Shown here: in pieces, positions 37,509-49,582 of the stretch
Position numbering within the stretch: the first letter of the stretch is position 1
Layout: each line of letters opens with the position of its first letter
The notes under the pieces: generated by a model
The model's database searches: none
Told to the model about the DNA's origin: nothing
What the model saw: only the letters and a program-made list of their open reading frames with translations
Assembly: GCA_013423385.1 (NCBI GenBank)
Contig: BLZA01000007.1
Span: 620,001-684,000 of the forward strand
Reading direction: 5' to 3'
Source of the DNA: Naganishia liquefaciens
Taxonomy: Eukaryota; Basidiomycota; Tremellomycetes; Filobasidiales; Filobasidiaceae
DNA length: 64,000 bases
Position numbers and translations under genes: made by a program

Positions 37509-40500
37509 TTAGATGACAGATGCATTGCCATAGGCCGAATTTGCCAAGCCTCGGCAAACCAGCGCGAATTCGTTTAAAGCCGCTTTGATCCGTTGCGGTG
37601 TTCTTGACCTAGCGATAGACGCCAGTCAGTGGGAGATGATGCCGGCGCTGAGGAGAATCTCACCTCAGTACTGCTTCCTGGAATTTCTTTTTTGCCTCGG
37701 GAGTCGCCTTTTCTCCTGGATATCCAGGCTACAGGATCCGCGTCAGGTGCCGAATGCTCAGCGGCGTTCTTACGATTGCTTACTATATTCATTAGAGCGT
37801 CTATCCATGATTTGGCGCTCGTGGGCGTCCTCACGATAACGGCCACCAGTATTTCGGCAAAATTTGGTATCATCGACCTTGGACTCGCCAGTGCACCACC
37901 AGTGATGACAGCCTCTACGATATCCCTGCCGTGAGCATTGATAAGTGGTTCATAGGCTTCCGCGGTCGTCGGGCTGTGCCGCGAAGTGTGCATGATCGCT
38001 ACCTAAGGGCGACGCGGGTCAGTACGGAACGGTGCAGAGACACACGGACTTGCCAGAAACTCTATTGCAGATCGTAATGTGAATTGTTCCGGCGAAGATA
38101 ACGTCATGACCGCCATTCGCAAACAAGCTGATTGTGTCTCAGGTGGAATCGAAATAAAGGCTATAGGGAATTTAGCGATGACCTGTGGCGAGAATAGTGT
38201 GATGAATCGTAAAATCGGGTTTGTTTAATCAGTTTTACTTACCGCTGATACGTATTTGAGGAAGCTTTCCGCTACGTCTGGATGCTATACGCGGAAGGTT
38301 AGCGAGGTTTTCGGCTGACCGGCTGCACACTATCACTTACTGCTTGTAAAGACCCCGGATCGGGAAGTGCTGCAGTTGTAGCCCGTATTAGCACATCGGT
38401 TGTCACAACAGCAACACGAAGAGTCTCTGCCTGTTCTTCTTTGTCCGCCATGTCTTCAGCAGAGCCTGGTTGTATCTTTCGCCTGAAGAAGGATGACGGT
38501 GCCATACGAAAGATCAAAGCAGTCGCTATAGAAGGCCATAACGATGAATATGATCTTTGCGCCGCTAAGCCAATCATATACAGGAGCGGCGATGGAGGCA
38601 ATGAGATCAGCGTCTGGAGGGACGGCGAGGCGGTGATCGCTTTCGCGAAAGTACTGAGCACCTAATTCCAAAATGTCAGACGACGGCGTGTCCGGCGAAG
38701 TCTTGACTTACGGTCGCCATTTCTGTGTCCTGCGACCAAGTCTCCATAACCCGAGAGACAGCCCGTAGTATGCGATCCCGCAGCTGTTGAAGACGACTGT
38801 CGTTGCGGATCGTCTCGAGATTGCGTGCCGTATCAGCGGTTGCATCTGGATCGAGATCAAACATGTCTTCCTCCGCCGGGGTCAAGCCATTCGCAGAAGC
38901 GGTCAAAGCTTGCAGCTGATGCATAGCGATAGCTCTTGCGGCTTCCGCGGCCTGTGAGAGATATGAGCGATAATCACAAACTTCTGTCGATCAGCCTTAC
39001 TGTCGCAGCCGCGTCAAGGCAGTATTCTAACTTTTCGATTATGGGTGTCATAATGGTCTGTCTTTAAAAGGTCAATTCGTGCTCGTGCCAAAACGTGAAG
39101 CGGAAGACTTGCCAAGATGGGATCAACAGCATCCGCCGGCGGAATCGCTTGCAGCACGCTGCATATGGCCTCTATGACCTTTATCTGCTGCTCTGCCTGT
39201 GGGGATGTCAGGAGGTATTCAGCTGATTCGAACGGCACTTACCTCCATACCCGCCACTTTGCTGTGAAGCGCACCGAAAGACGCAACGTGCTGTGTCAGA
39301 TTGCCTCGACAAAGATCGCAGATGGCTTTGAGCGCTGAGGCTGCTTCGGGCGCTAAGTGCGGTACATCTAGCGCGGAGACGATATAGTCTAACACAAAGG
39401 CAACCGATGCGTTATGATATCGGAACCATTCCTCGTACGCCCCTGTTGCAACCATAAGCACCTCTTTCCTTACACACTAGACAATAACGTACGAATGAGA
39501 CGGATTGCTGTCAAGTATACGGCATCTTTCGGGTCCCGAGGCAGTCGACCGAAGACTTGCGCACTGAAGAGTATTGGCAAGACTTTCTCCTCTCCTAACT
39601 CGACCGCTTCGGACGCGCATTTAAGGCAATGTAGAGTGACTTCAATGTCCTGTCGGCGAGAAATTAGCGACACACATGGAGATGTGGCTCAACCGACATA
39701 CTGGCCAAGATGCGTTCGAATCTAAGTCGCGAAGCAGAAGGTCTAGCAGTCCACGAAGCATATCTCCCCGAACGACGTAATATCTTGATACGAGTCAGCG
39801 TCGAATCCTTGAGTCCTATTATACACTCACGCTGTTACCATCACTTCTCCTGCATCTCGTCTGTACACTTCGAATGCTTTTCGATCTTCCTTCTTCAACT
39901 GTGTACCGTCCAAAGGCATCTTCATCTTCACGCGAAGTCTGTCGACAGCCTGCGAGAAGAACGTCTTGGCTATGTTCCAGCTCGGCGATGTGGCGTGGTC
40001 GGATTGAAAGTCTGGACTTTCCATGAGTTCTTCTTGAATATTGGAGTAGAGCATGAGTGTTTGCTATCAGACGATGTAAGCAGCCTGATGAACATGAGCC
40101 AAGGTATGGCATACTTCACTGATATTTTCGTCACGACCAGGCAGTCCTGGAAATGCAGTCAATGACAGCAACAGGGTCAAGAAGCTCTGTACATCTGGTT
40201 GATCGAGTTTCCCAGCCATCCAGCTCGCCGAATGCTCGACAAGTGCCTCGACGAGCTTGCAGACTGCAGTCAACTCCTCTGAGTCGGCGTCCTCGTCTAG
40301 GTCACGCTGGATTTAGAGGTAATCACGATTTCCGACTTTGCGAGCTCACCTTGCACAGCCCGATGCACAATCTGTGTCCCCTTGCCAGCAGCCCAGCGTA
40401 AGAGTGGTTCGGACAGAATTTTAGTCGCCTTGCCGTCCCGGAAAACGGAATTTGTGAGAACTTCGACAATGGCCGATATCGCCTGGACAATGAATGGTGT

Positions 40501-41563
40501 ATCCATCAAGGGATACAGTACAGGGAGAAGGCCGGTGATATCACTGATGAGGATTGTCAGCATTCTAGCCAGCCTAATGAGATTTGTGCATACTCGGCTG
40601 TCAGTCCCCAGTCAATCCATGCTTCCAGACATCGGAACGCCGCGACAGCTTCCGCTTCTTTCTCCTGTGGCAAGCCACTGCCTTGTCCGGAAAGCGCGTC
40701 TGTCACAGTTCTCACGACGAGAGGCATTTCCTGATTGATGGCCCTTGCTACTTCAGATCTGCGGAGAATGAGATCTGGTCAAAACGAAAGCATTGCACAA
40801 TGTGACTCACTTTCTGGGTTCGACGAGCGCACCTCGGCCGATGTCTCGAACTGCGATTTCTAGCCATTCGAGAATGAGCACACGAGAGGCATGATGACCC
40901 GCAAGTAATGAGAGAACTTTGAGTAGAGGATCGGGAAACTGCTTGGGCGTCAGACGAAGTATCAAGCTTGCTAGCTGTTCCAAACGGCATCAGTCTTGCA
41001 ACAGAGCTCTGACAGGCGGGCTTACCGTGCTGAAAAGCTTGCGCAAGACGATCTTGTTTTCTGCTTGATACGGCGAGGCTGGGGAAGCGGCTTCGCCTGT
41101 TAACCGCAATTGCTGTTCCAATAGCACGGGTTGCAATTCGGTTGGCAATGTATCCCTTCTCATAGACGGTTAGAAGTCAACCTGATTTTTGTACGAGGGA
41201 CTTACCAGTCTCTCGCAATCTTGGTCTGGGCATTCTGTGCCCCAAAGAATCTGACAATGGGACTCTGATATTTCTGTATTAGCGAAACTTTTGGGAGACT
41301 GGAAGACACATCGTGTCTTACTGGATGATGAATCAATCCCTCTGTCAAGCCCCAGGCTTGATCTGTCTTTTGCACTTCAATCAGTTGCTTCTGCATTGCC
41401 TTTGTGACTTCTGCGTTCCCCGCCATCTCCGGAGCGTGCATTTGCAAGATCATCTAGCAACCGAAGTAAGTCAGCCAGACACGAGGTAAGTATCAATTGC
41501 GTTACGTACCGCGGCGACTTGTTCCAAGTCCGCCTGAGAAAGGACAGGCATTTGCGAAGCCAT
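37509..41563 (-). CDS. Importin-13/KAP122-type karyopherin
   Basis: Importin-beta family receptors carry cargo through nuclear pores under RanGTP control. The start ATG at 41563 gives MASQMPVLSQADLEQ. Exon 1 is 41563-41510 and exon 2 begins at 41453. Many short introns follow, and the protein is about 1000 residues by estimate. The N-terminal block PIVRFFGAQNAQTKIARDW and then ENKIVLRKLFSTLASLIL fit the importin-13 and Kap122 pattern better than transportin-3. HEAT-like helical repeats continue to the end. The last three exons can be read exactly (up to 37784, 37728-37664 and 37608-37509): PGYPGEKATPEAKKKF, then SRTPQRIKAALNEFALVCRGL, ending ASVI. Not every middle exon was traced. Cargo is unknown. 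In yeast Kap122 imports TFIIA and ribonucleotide reductase subunits. Confidence 0.88.
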
Positions 41564-41786
41564 CGTGCGAGCGTTGCTCCGGAAGACACTGCGAGAATAG
41601 CTATCGTTCCTGTACGAGTTCATCCGCCATGGACGGTGTGCATTTCAGAATTCTGGAAGGGATGAGACCTATCGCGTCTCGGCGTGTTCGATCACTTTCT
41701 CGGCGCGATCCCTATCTGATTACTGTAGTATGCATGCCATCCAAAAAGGACCTACTTGATAACATTTTGGAAGAGCCCCCATCATC
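41564..41786. promoter_or_regulatory. Short two-way promoter of karyopherin and WD40 genes
   Basis: Only 223 bp separate the two divergent start codons, so both promoters must overlap or share elements. No clear TATA box could be assigned. Confidence 0.5.
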
Positions 41787-43222
41787 ATGCAGACCGACGA
41801 CGCCTCCAATCTGTTCCAGACCGATGCAGCTCTTGCAAAATCCGATGCGCGCCGTGTAAAGGCTGAAAGAGCTAGCAAGATCGGCGATCCTATCTCCCTC
41901 CCAAGCAAAGTTTTGGCATTGCAGGTCCGAGCACAAGATGCATGGATAGCGGAGAGTGGCTGGGTTGCGCGAAGGGTGAACTTGACGGTTTGTGTGATTC
42001 CTTTATCCTTCTACCATACATTGATCTCTTACCGCAGACAGGCAAAGCGAAGAAAGTTTTCAAAGGCCATCAAGGCCCGTGTACGTCCCTGGCGATACTA
42101 GATTGCTCAGGCGGCGATGACATCTTGTTCACTGGGTCATGGGACAAGACGGTACGGGCCTGGAATGCCGAGGTAAGCGAGATCATTTAGAAACCTGAAG
42201 AGAGAGGGTAGTTTAAAGCTGCATCAGACAGGGGAATGTATATCGTCAACGCCAGCGCATACAGACTTTGTCAAATCGCTCCTCTTGATACCATGGCTGA
42301 ACATCCTACTTTCTGGTGGATCTGATCGCCAAATCAACCTGTGGGATCTCAAGGCTTTCACTGCCTCTTGCGATGATCGCGGCCTCCGGAAATTGAAGAC
42401 TCTCAAAGAACACACGCGACCGGTCGAAGCTCTTGCTCTTGCTGAACCAGGCCATCTTGGGTCTTCGGCTAACGAGGCCATATTCTATTCTGCGGATAGT
42501 ATGGGTGTTATCCGCTCATGGCTCGTCAAGCGCGACGAAGACGATGTCGCCGTTACCATGAAAGATCTGTTCGAAGGTCATCATACCAGTGTTCCGGATC
42601 TGTTGATAGGCGAGGGGGGACTCTGGAGTGGTGAGTCATGTGCCCGCTGCCGCAAATGCTGCAATTGACCGATTTGCCCCAGCGTCGGTTGATAATCAAG
42701 TTCTTTTCCATCCGATACCTCGAACGCAGCCGCCGCAGTCTCCGACACCCATCGTTCATCCAGATTATGTCAAATCACTTTGCCTCCTACCCTCTGCCTT
42801 TCATCCGACAGCGCCTCTCCTGTTGACCGGATCGGTGGACGAGGATATCCGTGTGTACGATGTGTCCGATATTTTGGAGAACGCATCGCGCGGAGACGAC
42901 GCGTCTGCCAAAGAAATCGCCAATGTCAAGGGGCATTTCGGCGAAGTGAGTTCTCTGAAATGCTGGATCAAGGAAGGAGAGGGTGGAAAGGAGCCTTGGG
43001 TGGTCAGTGCATCGCTGGACGGGACACTCAGGAGATGGAGCATGAAAGGTTTGACGCTTTTTCTGCTGGTCACGTTGGCTTTGGCGGCTGATCTCTCCTT
43101 CCCTCTTAGATATCCTTAATCCACCTGCTATACCCAGCGACGATGAGAAGCCGGAGACGCCAATCATGACGGAAGATGAAGAGCGGGAGCTAGCAGAATT
43201 ACTTGCCAGTGATGACGAATAG
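41787..43222 (+). CDS. WD40-repeat protein, 405 aa
   Basis: Exons 41787-41987, 42038-42172, 42228-42630, 42683-43048 and 43110-43222 sum to 1218 nt (405 aa). WD repeats are seen as VFKGHQGPCTSL...LFTGSWDKTVRAW, PAHTDFVKSLLLIPWLNILLSGGSD, LKEHTRPVEALAL, FYSADSMGVIRSW, FHPTAPLLLTGSVDEDIRVYDV, and VVSASLDGTLRRW. They would fill one seven-blade propeller. A 50-residue head precedes the propeller and an acidic tail (EDEERELAELLASDDE) follows it. Such proteins are scaffolds. I cannot tie this one to a named complex. Confidence 0.88.
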
Positions 43223-43448
43223 GCTCGCAGTCGTGACTCAACATGGCTATTCTAAACGGCCAAACAGACTATCGCCCGACACACAGACGACGCGGACGGC
43301 AGTATTCAAGACATATCAAAAGTCTTGAAAAGACTGATGCATGTTCACAATGAGCAAAGCACGCCCCTTCTGGATAATTTTCCGAGATGTCTGGCTGCGA
43401 GTATTCGAGCCAGAGATTCTGATGTCTCTAAAGGCAGAGCTGTCTTCG

Positions 43449-44129
43449 CTATGTGACGACCCATCCGTCAGCTTCCAATGCCTGGCCTGCCGCTGCGACC
43501 TTGTCCTGTTTGACAAATATCCAATCCGTATCCCTGCGGTCGTGCAGCAAGCCATTGAGCGAAAGCCAGAAGAGAGATTGAGTTAATGGCGAGCTCACCA
43601 AGTTGAAATCAAAAAGACCGCGATTCCCGCTACCTGTAGCGTCTTGGTGAAATTTGCTGCGATACCTGTAAGATCTACAAAATGCGTTAAATGACGCGAA
43701 CCTTGATTTCCATCGAGGCGTGGGATCGGACTCACGAAGCGGCATCGGGCCTCGAACACGCAGGCAGCCATACGGACCCTCATACTCGACTATCCCTCCC
43801 CTTGATTCCTTGATCCATTCCTCATTCCGTCTCAGCTCGTCGCCGACTTGCGCATCAACCAGGATGGAGATCTCATTAACCGTTCGCGTGATACTGACAT
43901 AACCCTCCCCGGACGACTTCTCGGATGCCACTGCTCCAGAAGCGTCTTTCAACGACTGAGAAGAAGGGTTCTCGATCGAGTACTGTAACGCCTTGCTGAA
44001 AAGCGATTCCAAAATGCGAACGAAGCGTCCTGCATCTGCACTGGGTAATCGAAAGAGCTCGAAGGTAGTGTCAAGGGGGATGATCGCCAACGATGGCTCA
44101 ATACGTTTGGCGGCTTCTAAGTCGCTCAT
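43449..44129 (-). CDS. CASTOR-like ACT-domain protein
   Basis: Exons 44129-43736, 43674-43599 and 43533-43449 sum to 555 nt (184 aa). The start MSDLEAAKRIEPSLAIIPLD leads into a first ACT-like fold (FELFRLP...). The C-terminal half LTGIAANFTKTLQVAGIAVFLISTWDTDWIFVKQDKV is a clear ACT domain of the CASTOR type: LTGI loop, AGI strand, STxxTD(W/Y)IxV. Mammalian CASTOR1 is an arginine sensor that acts on GATOR2 upstream of TORC1. Many fungi have short relatives whose ligand is not known. The gene converges with the WD40 gene (226 bp apart) and diverges from the LisH-WD40 gene (261 bp). Confidence 0.8.
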   Translation of the reverse strand: MSDLEAAKRIEPSLAIIPLDTTFELFRLPSADAGRFVRILESLFSKALQYSIENPSSQSLKDASGAVASEKSSGEGYVSITRTVNEISILVDAQVGDELRRNEEWIKESRGGIVEYEGPYGCLRVRGPMPLRESDPTPRWKSRFASFNAFCRSYRYRSKFHQDATGSGNRGLFDFNLVSSPLTQSLFWLSLNGLLHDRRDTDWIFVKQDKVAAAGQALEADGWVVT

Positions 44130-44390
44130 CTCTCCAGACTTGAAGAATGGTGATGGATGTCAGCTCTAGCTACGGGAGAGGGCAATAAGAAGATGGCCGT
44201 AGACGTAGAAGTTGATAGCTTATTAGTAGAAGAATAAAGACTGTGATCGCTTCCTTCGGGCACCTCCTGACCTCGGGAGACTCCGATGCAACCGCCATAA
44301 GCGACAGGCCGCGCGCATATCTGATCTTGCATCTGATCTGTTTGCTTGCGTCAGGAAAGTGTTTCAGTCAACCACGCGTCCCTAACAGTA

Positions 44391-46210
44391 ATGATAGATG
44401 ATAGACGGCTCGAGTTGTTGCGAAGCCCTGAAGCCATGTCTCATATGCACTCTCGCCTCCCACAAAGCCGTCGCGCGCCCCCCCTTCTCCCACTCATTGT
44501 TGCCAAATACATCCAATCTGCCTATCCAGCAGCCCTCGATCCCTTCCTCGCGCAGTCTTCGATCGACCGCACGACGCTCGATGATCCGGCTCTGAAGGAC
44601 AATGTACCGGATCTTCAGACGGTCATCGAGGCGTATGAGGCGTGGCAACTAGAAGAGCAAGTGCGTGGAGTGTCACTCAAGGACGGAACGGCACGCAGTA
44701 GCAATGCGGATTCGAGCGACAGCAAATTGATGCCGTTGGCAGAACTCGTCAAGAAGCCAGTGACACCAGGGGCGATAACGACGGTCCTCCAAAGTGTACG
44801 CGAGACGTACGATCAGATCGGTACCGGCGGATTCTTGAGCGTCAAGTGGGAAAGGGTTGCCAAGCGCGAGTTTGATACTGCGACGGCTAGGTGAGTTTCA
44901 GGAATGCGAGGCACCAGTCGCGGAGAGCGTTGATCAGTATGCGGTAGCTACCGTGCGTCTTACCCTCATCGAATCATTGTCACATCTACGGATAAGACAC
45001 TCAAAACCCTTGATCCGGAGACGGGCGAAGTGGGTTGTCGTGACGTTTTGCAAAATTCTGGCTGATCCAGCTCTTCAGGTTGATCAACTCCTGCAACCTC
45101 ATAAAGCCGCCATCCTCTCTTTCGCTATACATCCAACGCAGCCGCGGTATATAATCACAAGCTCAATGGACTCAACGTGCGTCCAAAAGCAGATTCCTCT
45201 TCCTTTCTCACCCGCTCACGATGACCTTATGAATTCTCAGGGCAATTCTCACCGATCTCATCACTCTCGCCCCGCTACAAACCTTTCGACATGCCAAATT
45301 CGTCGTTCGCTGCGCATTCTCTCCGAATGGACGATGGCTTGCAACTGCATCGTACGACCGGACAATTATCCTTTACGAAGACTCACAATGGGACTACCGT
45401 TCTGGCGGGGCAGGAGCTGTCGCGGCGGAGGATGAGCAAGATGCGCTGGATGAGGGTGATGATGTGGCGTTGGCGCGAGATCCAATGTTGCGGTACGAGG
45501 AACGACACAAGATCGTGCTGGATCAAAATCCGGAATCGATCATCTTCGACGCAGCGTCGCGGTACTTGCTGTATACGACGCGCTCCTCGCATCTCTTGCG
45601 GTACGTCCTCCTTCCGCAAGCGGGCGAGGATTCGACGACACCGACGCCCACAAAGCCTTTTGAGACACGGACAAAGTCTTTCAATCCCCATCCAGACGAT
45701 TCACACATATCATTTGCCGTGCTCAACCTTGTGCTGGACCCTTCGGGGCGTATGATCGCTTGTCAAACTGGCGACCACGCAGGTGGGACCGGCGAGCGGG
45801 TGCTGATATACGACGTCAACCTTCCTCCTGCCTCCGCGACAACGAACATCTCCCAGCCAAACTCTCGGACATCGTGGCTAAACTCCCGTGCGGAACCATC
45901 CGCAATCCCACCGCAGAATCAACGCCTCTCGGTCATCTGGACTGGCCAAGAAGGCGATGATTACGTTCTTCCCCGGCTTGCATGGCTGCCCGATTCGAGT
46001 GGAGTCATCACAACAACGACGACCGGGTGGCTCGCAATGCATTCTTTGGGCGGGGAGACGGTTGCACGGCTGAAGGTGCACGGAGGTGCGACTGCGCAGG
46101 GCAACGCAAGTGAGGTGATTCGGGATGTGTGCGTCATGGGCGACAAGGATGATGTCAAAGGGTGGAGGGCAATTAGTGTTGGTTATGATGCGACTGTTCG
46201 GATTACTTAA
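44391..46210 (+). CDS. LisH-like/WD40-repeat protein, 553 aa
   Basis: Exons 44391-44890, 44948-45033, 45071-45176 and 45241-46210 sum to 1662 nt (553 aa). Near the N-terminus, LPLIVAKYIQSAYPAALDPFLAQ has the spacing of a LisH dimerisation motif. WD repeats follow: IIVTSTDKTLKTLDPETG, LQPHKAAILSFAIHP with YIITSSMDST, and CAFSPNGRWLATASYDRTIILYE. Later come VLNLVLDPSGRMIACQTGD, RLAWLPDSSGVITTTTTGW and RAISVGYDATVRIT. An acidic loop (EDEQDALDEGDD) and a Ser/Pro-rich loop break the propeller. The second intron uses a weak GTTGTC donor. The start could also be an in-frame ATG at 44436 (MSHMHSRLPQ). The partner complex is unknown. Confidence 0.83.
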
Positions 46211-46663
46211 AAGTTAGGGATACTCCGAGATGTCGAACCGGAAGATCGCTTGCTTACGCCCAAGCGTACGACCTGATTCGTAGAGATAGACCATGTCTAA
46301 TGGGCATTGCATCTATTCAAAAAACTGCTATCTAGCCTTTCAAGCCGCATACCGCCTCGCGGCGCCAGACTGCTCCGCTGAATGCCATGCTTCCTAAACA
46401 ACCCCTTTCAATCCCCTCTGCGGGATTGCTTGAGCCTGAAACAGCCGACGGGTGGATGATGTCAGACTCGGCAAATCTCAAGTAGCCATCTCGGCAATGT
46501 CCCCTTTTCTGCGTTTTGCATTCGTCGCTCTTCTCCGAAGATCAGATTTCACAACTTTTCAATCGTCGTCGTTGTCTCTCTATCGGATGGAGGCAAGTAG
46601 GGCGATAGAGGTTTTGGTGTCAGTTGGTGCTGTTGTGATTGATCGCCATCTGGCTTCGCAAAA
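46211..46663. other. Intergenic region before the MFS gene
   Basis: This 453-bp gap holds the 3' end of the LisH-WD40 gene and the MFS promoter. No frame or RNA gene is convincing. Confidence 0.5.
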
Positions 46664-49321
46664 ATGTCGCCACGTCCCCGTGGCCGCTCCTTTGGTCACC
46701 AAACCTTAGCCAACTCCGCGTCATCTTTGAACCGGACTCCCTCTGCCCTGTCCAGAATACGAACGCCGCTCGAGCACGTCGACAGTATAGTTGTATACGA
46801 AGAGGACCACGATCCGCACGACAGCCCTTCAACCAGCAGAAATGTCTCGCCTAGTCGTGTGAACAACAATGCGAGGCTCACGGGATATCCCCTCGCCTCA
46901 CCTCTGCATGAAGAAGAAGAAAGACCGGATCATCACGTCGGAAGGACATTTACGGAAGCATCATCGGACGGCACCATTGCTGCAGGCTCAGAATATCATG
47001 GCGCCACAGCCGATCCAAGCAACACATCCGACCCCGAAAAGCAGATAAGGCAAAGACAGGGTTGGACGGGAGAACGCAACGATGCAGATGAGCGTGCGAG
47101 AATGCGAGCGGTCGAGAAGCAGGAGAAGGAACCAAGAGCCAAAGAGAAGATTGTCGAAGAAGGCGGTGTTTCCGACCCAAGAACGCGAAAATGGAAAGAT
47201 GACATTGTGAGTCCGACATACAGGCTTACGTCTATCAACTTATTAACTTAAGACATCACAGGTGACCTTCAACACCAAAGACGATCCAGATAACCCCAAG
47301 AATTGGTCTTACAGACGCAAAGTTCTGATTACCATGCTCTTTGGCACGACAACCATGTGCTCCACCTTTGCGTCATCAGTCTTCTCGTCGGCTTCGCCTT
47401 ATATTTCAGAAGAATACGGAGTGGGACGACAAGTGGTCGTGCTCGGGATCTCGCTCTTCATCGCCGGTTACATTCTCGGTCCTTTATTATGGAGCAGTCT
47501 TAGCGAACAGTATGGGAGGAAGATGACAATCTTGGTGCCGGTCTTTATCTTCATGTGTTTCACTGCGGCGACGGCGACGGCAAAAGATCTGCAGGTAGGT
47601 TGCAGAAGGGGCGAGGTTAACAATCACGTATTCAATGTACGTCTCCCAGACCATATTTATTACACGGTTCTTCGGAGGAGTCTTTGCATCGAGTCCGGTA
47701 ACCATTGTTGGAGGCGGGTTATCCGACATGTTTGACCAGAAGGAAAGATAGGTGTCTTACAACCGTTGCGTCGGACTCTTTTGCTTATCTCCAAATTTCT
47801 CTTTCTTTTACAGGTGCAGCAGTTGGTAGGCAGGCTCGCTCGATACTCCCGCTAGACAGCACTAACAACAAATCTACTTGACGCTAGTCTTCTACTCGCT
47901 CATGGTAGTCGGTAAGCGTACACCTTTCTGAACCAGAAAGCCAGAGAAGCAGACTGAAAGACCTTTGCTTGTCAGGTGGTCCATGTCTTGGTCCTCTGGT
48001 TGGCGCTAGTGTATCTCAATCATACCTGGGCTGGCGATGGACCATGTATTTAACTGTGATTCTGACCGGATTCGTGCTCGCCATCGATGTCTTTGTACTG
48101 CCGGAAACCTTCGCACCGGCCATTCTATCATGTAAAGCGCGGCATTTGCGACTGGAGACCCGACGGTGGGCTTTGCATTCTAGACATGAAGAAAGAAATA
48201 CAGAGTTTAGCTATTTCTTTGAGCAATATTTGACGCTGCCTTTGCGCATGATTGCAACGGAGCCCATGGTCACCTGTATCACTATGTGAGTCGATCCCTT
48301 CTCACATAAGAAAATCTCTCACTTTGCCAATTCCTAGTTACAATTCGTTTGCCTACGGGTATGTGGACCTCAGCCCGATGACGCCTCCTTGAGCCATTGC
48401 TGATATTCACTTTCTAGCATTTTATACATGCTGTTTGGTGCTATCCCCATTGTATATGAGGAGAATCGTGGCTGGAGTCCGGTCGTAGGAACTCTTCCTT
48501 TCCTGTCGGTTTTGATTGGATGCTTTATCGCTGCAGGTGAGTAGGTATTCTCGTCCAGTGCATACAGTCTCAAAGATTCTTGCATCAGCCATAAACATTA
48601 CCTACAGTAATACTATCTTCCGTCGAGCTCTCGAGAACTCCGAAGATGGAAAAGCCCAACCTGAAATGCGCCTGCCTCCGATGATGCTTGGATCGATCAC
48701 TTTCCCCATCGGGTTTTTCATCGTTGGCTGGACCAGCCAGCCAAGCACGCACTGGTTCCCCAGTGTCCTTGGATTTGCATTCATCGGAATGAGCTTTCTG
48801 CTCATCTTCCAGGTCAGTCCGAACCTGCATTGGCGGACACTCAAACAGAGACTGATGTGCACGGAGTTTTGCAGTCTGGGCTGAATTACCTCATAGATTC
48901 ATATACGTCTAGAGCGGCGTCCGCGGTTGGTGAGTTGAAACATTGGCAAGTGACGGAACTGGTACTGACAAGTCTTCGAAAGCCGCCAACACCTTTCTTC
49001 GGTCGATTTTCGCAGCGGGCCTGCCATTTGCGGCATCGCCTTTGTTTCATAATCTAGGGATCAACTGGTAAGTTTCTATATCTGAAGCAGCGGCTATTTC
49101 TTCTTGAGGATTGCGCCAGCTCACGCCTAGTACCCGCTAGGGCGTGCACTCTTCTGGGGTGCATAAGTCTTTTGTTAGGTGGCCTGCCGTACTTGTTCTG
49201 GATATTCGGACCGAGGTTTGTCTGATCTACGGTATCCGTCGATCTGCGGCTGACACGTAGCCGTGTCTGGCATTGCGATATCAGGTTACGTGCAAGATCG
49301 AAACTGATAGACTTTCATTGA
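46664..49321 (+). CDS. MFS drug/polyamine:H+ antiporter (DHA1 family)
   Basis: Thirteen exons sum to 1938 nt (645 aa): 46664-47206, 47262-47594, 47650-47747, 47812-47825, 47888-47911, 47976-48285, 48338-48358, 48418-48536, 48589-48812, 48875-48929, 48983-49067, 49141-49215 and 49285-49321. A 180-residue charged cytosolic head precedes the first membrane helix. DHA1 marks are DPDNPKNWSYRRKV, the loop motif LSEQYGRK, TRFFGGVFASSPVTI, GGPCLGPLVGASVSQ, GWRWTMYL and LPETFAP. Twelve membrane helices are plausible. Such pumps at the plasma membrane export drugs or polyamines. To keep the frame between QKER and GAAVVFYS, the third intron must run 47748-47811 with AT-AC ends. With ordinary GT-AG ends a stop appears, so the copy would be inactive. 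Confidence 0.9.
47748..47811 (+). other. Candidate AT-AC intron in the MFS gene
   Basis: This 64-nt segment begins ATAGGTGT and ends in a pyrimidine-rich tract with TTTTAC. Removing exactly this segment gives DQKERGAAVVFYS, as the DHA1 family expects. The donor does not match the U12 consensus (ATATCCTT), so a U2-type AT-AC intron, a sequencing error of two bases, or a broken allele are the options. Confidence 0.45.
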
Positions 49322-49582
49322 AATTCTGGTTGACCATTGTACGCGTGAAGGCGCGAAGCAGGACGCTGTGTTTTCATTTATACATCGTGATTGTCAAGAC
49401 CATGACAAGCCCTTTCCCTCATTCCAGCCGCGTATCATCGTAGACGGGGACTACCATTTCATTAGCCTGAGGACACCACAGCTACAAAACAGACATCTAT
49501 ACAAAAGTCGCTAGGCCGTACAACATATCTCGATACAGTAATATCAGAGGCTGCTCTGTCTTTCTCCATTCCTACGCACGCT

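Noticed and set aside
39219-39725. Plus-strand frames within the karyopherin gene
   Set aside because: They are antisense to HEAT-repeat exons that read well on the minus strand.
47650-47825. Ordinary GT-AG reading of the third MFS intron
   Set aside because: It places TAG in frame after QKER and shifts the phase of the next exon. Kept only as the broken-allele alternative.
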